Assembly: GCA_016235555.1 (NCBI GenBank)
Contig: JACRKC010000083.1
Location: 1 to 64,000 of the forward strand
From: Verrucomicrobiota bacterium
GTDB lineage: Bacteria > Verrucomicrobiota > Verrucomicrobiia > Opitutales > Opitutaceae
Reading direction: 5' to 3'
DNA length: 64,000 bases
Shown here piece by piece: positions 46,359 through 54,779 of this stretch; positions within the stretch are counted from its first letter, which is position 1; every line of letters starts with the position of its first letter. The notes beneath the pieces are model-generated. The model did not search any database and was not told the DNA's origin. It saw nothing but the letters and a program-made list of their open reading frames with translations. The position numbers and the translations under genes were made by a program.

Positions 46359-48488
46359 CTATTCCGCCATCGCGCCCCACGGTGCGATTTGGCGGAGTTG
46401 TTTCGCGGCGAGCGCGCGGTAGCAGTCGGGGAGGTCGAAGGTCTTCAGCACTGCGGGCACGAGGCAAGAGAGCGGCCAGCGGTAGGCTTCGTTTTGCGCG
46501 ATGTGGTCGTAGCTGGTGAGCGCGTGTTTCAACGTGAGCTGCGTGACCCCGTTCGAAATCACGGCGGCGAAGGTCGCCGGCAGCGCACCCCAGCCGCGCG
46601 CCACGAGGTGAATCTCGGCGTGGCCGTTGGCGCGGAGCCAGTCGACGACGCGGAGCACGTCGTGCGTCTTTTGGCCGACGTAGGGCGCGCCGAGCATCAG
46701 GCCGTGCGCCGCGTAGAAGAAGTCGTTGCCGTAGGGCGCGAGGAAGCCCGAGCCCGTGGTGGTCGGCTGCGATTCGCCAATCCCGCGCACGTCGCACGCA
46801 AAGACCGACGACGCCGGCTCGGCCGCCATCACCTCCGCGATCAGCGGCTCGCTGCGCAGTTCGGCGTCGGCCGAGTGGTGCGCGACGTAGAGGACCGCGC
46901 GCTTCACGTCGCGCGCGGGGCGCGACACGAGGTCTACGTCACTCAGGCGATAGACGATCGTGTGGACGCCGGGCTCGGTCTCGACGGCGTAGGTGCCGGC
47001 GAAGCGCTTCGGGTAGCGGCGCCCGGAGCTCGGGCGCAAGATGCGGTAGTCGGGCGGCGTCGCCGCGTCGCGGGCCGGGAGCTTCAGCGCCTCGGCCACC
47101 GCGCGCTGGAGCGCCGCGCCCTCGGGCCGCGCGCGTTTCGCCGCGAGCGAGCGCGCGAGATCGCGCGTGACGGTGAACACCGTGGCGGGCGAGGCCTCGC
47201 CGACCTGGCCACGCGCGGTGCATTGCAATACCTCGTCCTTCTCGATCATGAGCGCGGGCTCGGCGGAGGTCGTGGAGATCTTCGTCTGGCGGTTGAACCA
47301 CGCATACATCGCCTCGCGGTTTGACTGCCAGTAGCCGTGTGGGTTGGGGCCGATGAAGAGCTGGATATTTTCCTCCGCACCGAGGAGTCGGTAGAGATTT
47401 TTCAGCCGGCCAAAGGCCTCCTCGAGCCCGCGCGCGTCGAAGTAGTCGCGCTCGCCGCCCAGCAAAATCACCGGGCGCGGCGCCATCGCGGCGATGAAGT
47501 CCGCGTGGTCGAGCCCGAGCGCGAGCGCGCAAAGCGGGCACTGCTCGGCGTCAGCGGCCAACTCGTTCTCGAGGTTACGCCGGAACGTCGTCACGAAGCA
47601 GCTCGGCGCTGCCATCGTCCAACGCGGATCGGCGGCGCAGAGCCAAGTCGTCTGCGTGCCGCCGCCGGAGTTGCCCGTCACGCCCACGTGCGCGGGGTCC
47701 ACCTCGGGGCGCGAGAGCAGGTAGTCGAGCGCGCGGATGCCGTCCCACGCCATCCATGCACCGACAAATTCGCCAACGAGATATTGCTGGTTGCCCACGT
47801 GCAGGTGCTCGGCGACGCTGGTGCCGTGCCGCGGCTTGAGGTCGGGCCCGACGCACTGCAGCCGCTCGCCTTGCCCAAACGGATCGTAGATGAGGCACAC
47901 GTAGCCCAGCCGCGCGAGCCCTTGGGCAAACGACTGGTAATTCCGCTCGGCCTTGCCGTTGACCGAGTGCCCGCAGGTGCCGACGACGCCGGGGAGTTTT
48001 CCGCTGCGGCCCTTGGGCACATAGAGATTGGCCGTCACGGGAAACCCGGGACGACTTTCGAAGATTACCTTTTCAATCCGGTAGGTGTCGCGCTCGACGA
48101 TGCCGGTCACGCGGGCGTTGAGCGGCGTCTTGGCCGGCCACGGGCCGAAGCACTGCTGCGCCTTCTGCCGCACGTCGCGCACGTAGGCCTCGGCGTCGGC
48201 CCGCGTGCGCAGCGCGGCACGGCGGGCGTTGGCCTCGCGCTCCACCTCGCGCACGCGCGCGACGTAGTATTCCTGCATCATGCGGCCGAAGCGATTGAGC
48301 GGTGCGAGTTCCGCGGGCGGCGCGGAGGACGCGGGGGCTTTGGTCGCGGGCGATTTTGTTTTCACCGCCGCGTCCGCGCCGCGCAGCGCCGGCGGGAAAA
48401 CGGCAAGGCCGAGCGCGCCGAGGCCGGTCTGCTGCAACAAGGTGCGGCGCGTCACGGCCGGGGGGGACGATATAGGGTGTGGAGTCAT
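46359..48488 (-). CDS. Tat-exported two-lobed acetyl-esterase-like alpha/beta-hydrolase
   Basis: 709 residues with a twin-arginine signal T-R-R-T-L-L-Q-Q-T-G-L-G-A-L-G. The first lobe has the nucleophile motif G-V-T-G-N-S-G-G-G-T-Q-T (about 274-285) and an acidic residue in L-L-G-G-E-R-D-Y-F-D. The second lobe has its elbow as V-A-R-G-W-G-A-L, so the serine is absent. It is a paralogue of the protein at 33716 (same order of lobes, same M-A-P-R-P block). Likely role: carbohydrate ester removal. It overlaps no neighbour. Confidence 0.84.
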   Translation of the reverse strand: MTPHPISSPPAVTRRTLLQQTGLGALGLAVFPPALRGADAAVKTKSPATKAPASSAPPAELAPLNRFGRMMQEYYVARVREVEREANARRAALRTRADAEAYVRDVRQKAQQCFGPWPAKTPLNARVTGIVERDTYRIEKVIFESRPGFPVTANLYVPKGRSGKLPGVVGTCGHSVNGKAERNYQSFAQGLARLGYVCLIYDPFGQGERLQCVGPDLKPRHGTSVAEHLHVGNQQYLVGEFVGAWMAWDGIRALDYLLSRPEVDPAHVGVTGNSGGGTQTTWLCAADPRWTMAAPSCFVTTFRRNLENELAADAEQCPLCALALGLDHADFIAAMAPRPVILLGGERDYFDARGLEEAFGRLKNLYRLLGAEENIQLFIGPNPHGYWQSNREAMYAWFNRQTKISTTSAEPALMIEKDEVLQCTARGQVGEASPATVFTVTRDLARSLAAKRARPEGAALQRAVAEALKLPARDAATPPDYRILRPSSGRRYPKRFAGTYAVETEPGVHTIVYRLSDVDLVSRPARDVKRAVLYVAHHSADAELRSEPLIAEVMAAEPASSVFACDVRGIGESQPTTTGSGFLAPYGNDFFYAAHGLMLGAPYVGQKTHDVLRVVDWLRANGHAEIHLVARGWGALPATFAAVISNGVTQLTLKHALTSYDHIAQNEAYRWPLSCLVPAVLKTFDLPDCYRALAAKQLRQIAPWGAMAE

Positions 48489-48604
48489 GTCGGGTTGGAT
48501 TCAGCGATTCGGCCACCGTCCGCGAAGCAGTCTCAAGCTTGAGACCACGTCGGGCTGGGGCGCATCCAGGCGGAAGGGCACTGGAACGAAGGTGGCGGGG
48601 AGGA

Positions 48605-49453
48605 TCATTTGGTGAGCGGGTGGAGTTCGATTCGGCGGAAGTAGATCTCGGCGCCCTCCGACTGGAAGAGGATCTTGCCCTCGGTGAGCGAGCCGTCCTT
48701 GCCCTCGTTCACTTTCACGCCGTTCAGCCAATAAACCAAATTGCCGCCGTCCGCGATGATTTCGAAACGGTTCCACGCACCGACCGGTTTCTCGACGTCC
48801 TTCGCGCCACGGAAACCCAGCACGTCCTTCCATTGCGGATCGCGGTGCTGCCAGTCGATGCGCCCGCGCGAATACTCCTTAAGTTCACCGCCCGGACTCC
48901 ACGACTTGCCTTTCACCGTGGCTTTCAGGCTTGGTCGCAGCGGTTGCTCCTGCCCGCGCTCAAATCCCCCGAGCACGAGAATGTCGCCCGTGCCACCCTC
49001 GATGATCTGCGCCTCGATCGAACGCATCCAAGGGCTCGTGAACGTCGCGTTCATGTTGCCCTCCTCGCCTTGGCAGTGGAGGAGGACGCCGCTGTCGCGG
49101 GCGGCGTCCTTGCGCGATCCCCACGTGACGCTGCCCCAGCGAAACTCCAAAATCAGGCGGTAGTTGGTATAGCGTTCCTTGGTTAGGATGCCGCCGTGAT
49201 GCTGGCCGCTCATGCGGATCGCTGGCGCCCCATCGATTTGGTCAACGACGCTAAAGACCCGGTCGGGATCCTCTCGTCGATGCACAGTTTCCCATGTCGT
49301 GAAATTGGAAAGATCCTTGCCGTTAAACAGCGCGATGGGTTCGCGCGGTGTGATCGGCGTCGCCGAGAATGCGGCGCAGCTCACACCGAAAAACGCCAGC
49401 GCGTGCCAGCCGAGCCGCACGACGTCGGTGAGGGAGAATATCGGTCGTTTCAT
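48605..49453 (-). CDS. Exported DUF1080 (3-keto-disaccharide hydrolase-type) protein
   Basis: 282 residues from ATG 49453, giving an export signal (L-G-W-H-A-L-A-F-F-G-V-S-C-A-A-F-S-A). The DUF1080 jelly-roll pattern is clear: I-A-L-F-N-G-K-D-L-S-N-F near residue 40, R-L-I-L-E-F-R-W, D-S-G-V-L-L-H-C-Q-G, W-N-R-F-E-I-I-A-D-G and the ending I-Y-F-R-R-I-E-L-H-P. Recent work links this family to hydrolysis of 3-keto-glycosides made by Gfo/Idh/MocA-type oxidases. The start codon overlaps the stop of the DUF4091 gene by 4 bp (ATGA), so they are translated together. The extended frame further up is antisense overlap and not used. Confidence 0.88.
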   Translation of the reverse strand: MKRPIFSLTDVVRLGWHALAFFGVSCAAFSATPITPREPIALFNGKDLSNFTTWETVHRREDPDRVFSVVDQIDGAPAIRMSGQHHGGILTKERYTNYRLILEFRWGSVTWGSRKDAARDSGVLLHCQGEEGNMNATFTSPWMRSIEAQIIEGGTGDILVLGGFERGQEQPLRPSLKATVKGKSWSPGGELKEYSRGRIDWQHRDPQWKDVLGFRGAKDVEKPVGAWNRFEIIADGGNLVYWLNGVKVNEGKDGSLTEGKILFQSEGAEIYFRRIELHPLTK

Positions 49454-51186
49454 TTGCGTTTCGCCTCCATGATCATCGCCGCCAGTTTCGCCCGTGCGTC
49501 GGCGTAGGCCGCGGCATCCTTCTCCCATTTGAACCACGACTCCGTCAGCGACCGCACGATTTTCTCCGCTTCGGCCCGAAGGCCGGCGCGTTCGAGCAGG
49601 GCGAGGTATTCGTAGTCCTCGATGCCGTCGCGCAACGCCTTCAACCGGATCGTCGGCACGATGCCGTCGTAGCCCACGGCGCGCGCGGGATAGACCAGCG
49701 AGCCTTCGCCGTGGAAGACAAGGCCCGGTTGACCCTGCTGAAAGACGCCCTTGCCGACGAAATAGGGGGCCTGCTGCCACGGGTCTTCGACCTTGGACCA
49801 GTAGACCATGCCGCCCCAGTAGAGCAGGCCTTTCATCTGGTCACGCCAAGCCATCCAGGCCGGCACGCGATAGTTCAGCAGCGGATAGTCAATTTGCCAC
49901 CACGGCGTCGGCGGGCCTTGGCACAGTGCGGTGTAAGCCCAGATGGTCTCGCCCAACGCCTGGCGTTTGGCCGCATCGTCCTGGCGGTGCAGCGAGAACA
50001 GCGGGCACCAGATGTCCACCGCGCCGAAGAGGTCGCCCCAGGCGCGGTCCGAACCGCGCTTGCCCGGCTCCGTCCAGGGCTGCTCGACCACCATGACCTT
50101 CACCACCGACTTGGCCTCGCGGACGGCGCGCCCCCATTTCTGCACGTAGCGATAATCTTCTTCCGTGTTGGGCTCGTCCTTGAGGTAAGTGAAAAAGGTC
50201 ACGCCAGGCCGTTTCAGTTCCTCCGCCATCCGGTCAAAACTTTTTAACCAAGCGTGGAGTCTCCCTCGCTCCGTATCGGGATCTTTGATGACGCTGCTCG
50301 GATGCGGCGTTGGCAGGGCGTTGACGTGGTAGGTGTCGACGAACTTCCGCAGCGCGTCGATCTGCTGGGCGGTGAACCGATACGAGCCATCACTTTCCGG
50401 CTGCGGTTTCAGCAACCTGGCGGCCGGCGTCGCATTGACGAGATGGCGGCTCACTTCTTCGGTGATCTGCGCCGTGACCCCGTCCCAGTCTTTGGGTGCC
50501 GGTCCCTGGCCGGCCTTGGCTCTGCCCGCGTAATAGCCGCGCATCTGGTCTGCGGGCGAACCGAGCGCGGTCTGGAGCGTGGGGACGTGCGGCAGTTCGA
50601 AATCCCACACGGTGATTTCCACCGCGATCTCCGCCGTGGGGTGACCTTCGACGGTGACGCGGTAGGTGCCGCCATATTTCCCCGGCTTCGCGCCGGCGGG
50701 CACGTAGAGATCAACCCAGAACCCGTGCGTCTCGTTCGCGGGCAAATCGAAGGGCACGGCCTTGAACCGCGCGTCGCCCAGCGGCTGCTTCGTGAGCGGA
50801 TGGCGGAACGGGATCAGCGCATCAGGATACCAGCCGGGTTTGAAGTCGGCGTTGCGATTGGTCGGTCGCGTCAACTCGAGTTGATGTTGCCGATAGAGCA
50901 CCGCGTCGGCGGCGCGGATAACCGAGCCGCCCGGACCGCGCAGGTCGCCCGGTTCGACGCTCACGCCTTTCACCGGCGATTCCGAGCGCACGAGGATCTG
51001 GAAGCTCTCCCATTCGTTCCGTGCCGCGGCGAGCGCGACGTTTTTTGTGCTACCGGCCGGCTCGTCGCGCAGCACGCGAACGGTGTCGCGCATGATCCAA
51101 AACCCAGGTGTGACCGGCGGGGCGCCACCGAACGCCGCTGTCGCGGACAAGATCGAGATGATGAGGGAAGGAATGAGTGGTCTCAT
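49450..51186 (-). CDS. Exported DUF4091 glycoside-hydrolase-like protein
   Basis: 578 residues with a signal peptide (I-P-S-L-I-I-S-I-L-S-A-T-A-A-F-G). N-terminal beta region (A-L-A-A-A-R-N-E-W-E-S-F-Q) and a barrel with Y-L-K-D-E-P-N near the centre (about 320), the likely acidic pair. The region G-L-L-Y-W-G-G-M-V-Y-W is followed by G-S-L-V-Y-P-A, and then L-R-D-G-I-E-D-Y-E-Y, typical of DUF4091. The substrate of this group is not well known. Its stop overlaps the DUF1080 start, suggesting coupled use. Confidence 0.85.
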   Translation of the reverse strand: MRPLIPSLIISILSATAAFGGAPPVTPGFWIMRDTVRVLRDEPAGSTKNVALAAARNEWESFQILVRSESPVKGVSVEPGDLRGPGGSVIRAADAVLYRQHQLELTRPTNRNADFKPGWYPDALIPFRHPLTKQPLGDARFKAVPFDLPANETHGFWVDLYVPAGAKPGKYGGTYRVTVEGHPTAEIAVEITVWDFELPHVPTLQTALGSPADQMRGYYAGRAKAGQGPAPKDWDGVTAQITEEVSRHLVNATPAARLLKPQPESDGSYRFTAQQIDALRKFVDTYHVNALPTPHPSSVIKDPDTERGRLHAWLKSFDRMAEELKRPGVTFFTYLKDEPNTEEDYRYVQKWGRAVREAKSVVKVMVVEQPWTEPGKRGSDRAWGDLFGAVDIWCPLFSLHRQDDAAKRQALGETIWAYTALCQGPPTPWWQIDYPLLNYRVPAWMAWRDQMKGLLYWGGMVYWSKVEDPWQQAPYFVGKGVFQQGQPGLVFHGEGSLVYPARAVGYDGIVPTIRLKALRDGIEDYEYLALLERAGLRAEAEKIVRSLTESWFKWEKDAAAYADARAKLAAMIMEAKRK

Positions 51187-51212
51187 GCAGGAAGTCTCCG
51201 GTGGGATGGGCT

Positions 51213-52685
51213 TCAGACCTTCTCAGGAATCACAAACGGCGGCCGCTGCGCCTCGTGCACCAGATAGCGCGCGCGCTTCAGCGCCGCTTCGTCACGCGAG
51301 CTCACCTGCGCGACGTCGTCCGTCGCGGGATCGAGTTCGAGCCAGGGGCCGAGCGTGCCCCGCTGCTTCGCGAGATCGATGCCATGGACGTTCAGGTGTT
51401 CCTGCATCGACCGGCAGATTTGCGCGGCGGCGGGAACGGACTCCACCGCCCGCGTGATCGCCGCGGGATCGGCCGCCTCGCCGACGCGCAGCGAGATGTT
51501 GCCGTAGTGGCACAGTGCCGCCGACACGTGCCCGATGGTCGCCGGCGCCGCCAGCTCAGCCGCGCGACGATTACGGACCGTGTTGAGGAAATTGTCCATG
51601 TGCCCCCGGCCGCCGTCGCCGCCGAACTGTTTGATGAGCTTGCCCGCCGGATCATAGGCCGCACAGCCGATCAGCCCCGAGATGTAGCCGCCTTCGCAGT
51701 GCGCCACCACGCCCGTGCGAATGCCGTTCACCTGATCCATCATCATCATCCCGGGCTTCGCCGGGAGCGCGCGGCCTTCGTAGATCACCGGCACGTTTTC
51801 GTAGTCGTAGATCGCGATCTGGGTGTTGGGAGTGTCCGCCGCATCATTGCGACCGAAGCGTCCGCCGAACCCGAGCACGCGGCGCGGCACCGCCTTCGCC
51901 CCGATGAAGCGCAGCGCCGCGTCGAGCAGATGCACGCCGTTGTTGCCGAGCTCGCCGTTGCCGGTGGCCCACGACCAGTGCCAGTCGTAGTGCAGTTTTT
52001 CGCGCTCCAGCGGCGCCATCGGCGTTGGCCCGCAAAACAGATTGTAATCGAGAAAATCGGGATACCAGGGCTCGCGCCGCGCGATCGCGCCGCGACCGCC
52101 GTAGTAAACCGCATGGACGTGCTTCAGTTTGCCCAGCTCGCCTGAACGGATGTAGCGAATCCCCTCCGCGAGCCCCTGTTCGGAGGCATACTGCGTGCCG
52201 ACTTGCACGATGCGGCTGTATTTTGCCGCGGCCTCGATTAGCTTGCGCCCTTCCCACACGGTGTGGGTCATCGGCTTCTCGACATAGACATCCTTGCCCG
52301 CCTGACAGGCCCACACCGCGAGCAACGCGTGCCAATGATTGCCCGATGCGATGACCACCACATCGACGTCCGCCCGGGACATGAGGTCGCGCGCATCGGT
52401 GCACGTGAACGGCACGGCGAGCTTCGCATCTTCCTCCTTTAGCACGCGGGCAATCGCGCTTTGATCGAGATCGCAGAGTGCTACCACGCGAACGTCCTTT
52501 CGGCCGGAGAGCTGCTTGAGGTGACCGCGCCCCTTGGTCCCCAAGCCGATGATCGCGACGCGGATCGCGCCATTCGCGCCGGCGGGCGCCGCGCGCGTGG
52601 AGGTGGGCAAGGCCGCGGCCGCCAGGGAGGCGCCGGCTGCAGCCGCGGAAGTTTTCAAGAATGAGCGTCGAGTGAGTGTATTCAT
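51213..52685 (-). CDS. Tat-exported Gfo/Idh/MocA oxidoreductase (paralogue 1 of a flanking pair)
   Basis: 490 residues with T-R-R-S-F-L-K-T-S-A-A-A in the signal. The Rossmann core is I-I-G-L-G-T-K-G-R-G (residues 47-56) with classical glycines, Lys in Y-V-E-K-P-M-T-H, and sugar-ring-contact residues in W-A-T-G-N-G-E-L-G-N-N-G-V-H. The end is Q-R-P-P-F-V-I-P-E-K-V. The enzyme at 54780 is the same length and highly alike across the whole chain, so the two came from a recent duplication. Likely an extracytoplasmic sugar oxidoreductase; NAD(P) would be carried out bound to the folded protein. Confidence 0.9.
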   Translation of the reverse strand: MNTLTRRSFLKTSAAAAGASLAAAALPTSTRAAPAGANGAIRVAIIGLGTKGRGHLKQLSGRKDVRVVALCDLDQSAIARVLKEEDAKLAVPFTCTDARDLMSRADVDVVVIASGNHWHALLAVWACQAGKDVYVEKPMTHTVWEGRKLIEAAAKYSRIVQVGTQYASEQGLAEGIRYIRSGELGKLKHVHAVYYGGRGAIARREPWYPDFLDYNLFCGPTPMAPLEREKLHYDWHWSWATGNGELGNNGVHLLDAALRFIGAKAVPRRVLGFGGRFGRNDAADTPNTQIAIYDYENVPVIYEGRALPAKPGMMMMDQVNGIRTGVVAHCEGGYISGLIGCAAYDPAGKLIKQFGGDGGRGHMDNFLNTVRNRRAAELAAPATIGHVSAALCHYGNISLRVGEAADPAAITRAVESVPAAAQICRSMQEHLNVHGIDLAKQRGTLGPWLELDPATDDVAQVSSRDEAALKRARYLVHEAQRPPFVIPEKV

Positions 52686-52710
52686 GTTGGTTTAGGTTTC
52701 AGGCAGGAAG

Positions 52711-54762
52711 TCAGGGGATTTGAGGCAGCGCCCGCGCCGGCGCGATCGGAGTCGCAGCGACGGTGCTCACGGGCTTCTCGGGCAGGCGAACGATGCGGGC
52801 CACGATGTCCTCGGTGAACGGGGGCGCCGCGATCTGCAGCGTCCCTTCGGCGGGTGAGACCTCGCTGTAAGTGACGATGTCGCCGGTGGCAGGAGCCACC
52901 CATTCCAGCCGGTAGCGACCGATCGGCAGGGCGAGGGTCGCTTGCAACTTCGGGGCCGGTGGACCCGGACAGAACACCGACTTCGTGACCTGCCAGTCGA
53001 CCGCCTCCTTGGCCGTTCCGCGCGAATCGCGAAAATCGTTGCCGGCAAAATACTCGGCGCGCAGCCCTCCGGGCTCACCCTCGGGCGTCAGCAATTGGGC
53101 GCCCGGGACGACCTCACCTGGCTGACGGGCGCTCTGCCAGCGCAGTCTCACCTGCCCTTGGCCCGAGGCGGCGATGTGCTCGATCTTCAGCGAGATGGGG
53201 ACTCCCGCTTCGAGTTGAACCGTGGCAGCCTTCGCGGCGGCGCCGTGGTTGTCCCACGCGTCCACGGCCAGCCGACCGTCGATCCACAGGCGCAGCCCAC
53301 TCCTGAACTGCAGCGTCACGGTGTGCGCTTCAGAGAACCGCGGCACGAGGCGCCCGGTCCAGCGCACGGTCGCGACACGCGGCGGAGGCGGAGTCCGCGC
53401 GTAGAGCAAGTAAACGTCGTCCCGCTGGGCCAGCGTTCTTACGACCAGCCCCGGCATCGGCGGGCTGGTCAGCAGCGCGGGCGCGGGCGCGAGACGCCGC
53501 AGGTCGAGCGCGCCCATGAACTCGACCAGCGTCCGCAAATGGCGGCGCTCCGCCGTGCCGGGCGACACGCTGGCGCGCGGCCGCTTCACCCCGAGGGGAT
53601 CCGACGGCCTGATGCTCTCGTCGGGCTGGACATAGAGGCCCCCGCCCGCGAAGACGAAATCCCACGCCTTCATGCGCACGATGGCCTCCGTCAGGAACTC
53701 ATCTCCGATCTCGGAATTACCGATGGGCCGGGGCTCGGCCAGCCGTTGGGTCACCACCCTCGGATCGGCCAGGGTGTGATTCAGCACCGCTACCCGCCGA
53801 TCGACCTGCCGCGAACTCCCGTTTCCCAAATCCCAAGCCACGAGGCTCGTGTCACCGGTCCTCTTCTGCGCGTCGGTCAGCACCGTGGTCATGTGCTCTT
53901 CCCACCCGGCGCCGACCCGCCCGTTGGGACGATAGCAGATCTCGTAGATCACACCGTCGAAACCGCGCAACTCCTCGACCATCCGACGAACCAGCGCCTC
54001 CTGAATCTCAAGCAACCCTCCGTGACGATCCAGCGTGTAAACGTCGAGGGAGTTCACGTCGATGCAGTCAATGTTGTTGCCGGGATGGAACGGGCTGAGC
54101 GTCCACTGGATCGCTTCGCCCCGCGCGGGCGGGGCGAAGAGGGTGATCTTGACGACGATCCCGCGTCGGTTGGCCTTCTCCACGAAGCTCCGCAGCCGCG
54201 TGAAGAACTTCGGGTCGAACGTCTGTAGATCGAATTTCTCGCCGCCGCCCGCATAGCCGGGCTGCGTGCTGCGCGCCCATGGCAACAGCAGGCGACCAGG
54301 CCGGGGACTCAAGGACCGGTCGGCCGCGGCCTCGACCATCGTGCCGGTCATGATCATCACGATGTTCCCACGCGCAGCGGCGATGGTGTCCAGATACGGG
54401 TCGTGGTCGAAGTCGAGGTTGAATACCGCCCCACACGACTCGGACGCACCGATGAGAGCGACCGGCTTTCCCCGCCACGAGAAGTAGCGAGGATTCTCGG
54501 GGAGCATCCGCAGCGATGATGCGGATGAACGGGCATCGGCTGCGTCCGTGGTCGGGTGCGTCCCATCGTGATGCTTGCAACCGGGCGTCGATAGCGACGC
54601 CGTGATGAACCCAGCTACGAGCGTGCAAATTCCAAGCAGGCTTCTCGGCTTAGGGATGAAAACGTGCGGGGTAGAAAACCGTCCACGGGGCGAGCGCCGC
54701 TTTGGCGACTCGACGGCGATCGCGGTGCGGGCGAGGAGTTGAAGGGAAATGTGATGTTTCAT
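52711..54762 (-). CDS. Exported glycosidase-like protein with C-terminal PA14 domain
   Basis: 683 residues from ATG 54762. The export signal has a lipobox-like A-S-L-S-T-P-G-C-K, so it may be a lipoprotein. The catalytic-like barrel runs from about 80 to 400 with S-W-R-G-K-P-V-A-L-I-G-A-S-E at its start, an acid/base-type V-I-Y-E-I-C-Y-R and a possible nucleophile Glu in I-G-N-S-E-I-G-D. A PA14 carbohydrate-binding domain lies at about 480-600 (L-W-I-D-G-R-L-A-V-D-A-W, V-R-L-R-W-Q-S). The frame is open upstream but there it is antisense to the next Gfo/Idh gene. It sits between the duplicated Gfo/Idh genes. Confidence 0.8.
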   Translation of the reverse strand: MKHHISLQLLARTAIAVESPKRRSPRGRFSTPHVFIPKPRSLLGICTLVAGFITASLSTPGCKHHDGTHPTTDAADARSSASSLRMLPENPRYFSWRGKPVALIGASESCGAVFNLDFDHDPYLDTIAAARGNIVMIMTGTMVEAAADRSLSPRPGRLLLPWARSTQPGYAGGGEKFDLQTFDPKFFTRLRSFVEKANRRGIVVKITLFAPPARGEAIQWTLSPFHPGNNIDCIDVNSLDVYTLDRHGGLLEIQEALVRRMVEELRGFDGVIYEICYRPNGRVGAGWEEHMTTVLTDAQKRTGDTSLVAWDLGNGSSRQVDRRVAVLNHTLADPRVVTQRLAEPRPIGNSEIGDEFLTEAIVRMKAWDFVFAGGGLYVQPDESIRPSDPLGVKRPRASVSPGTAERRHLRTLVEFMGALDLRRLAPAPALLTSPPMPGLVVRTLAQRDDVYLLYARTPPPPRVATVRWTGRLVPRFSEAHTVTLQFRSGLRLWIDGRLAVDAWDNHGAAAKAATVQLEAGVPISLKIEHIAASGQGQVRLRWQSARQPGEVVPGAQLLTPEGEPGGLRAEYFAGNDFRDSRGTAKEAVDWQVTKSVFCPGPPAPKLQATLALPIGRYRLEWVAPATGDIVTYSEVSPAEGTLQIAAPPFTEDIVARIVRLPEKPVSTVAATPIAPARALPQIP

Positions 54763-54779
54763 GTGCGGAGTAATCCTCC

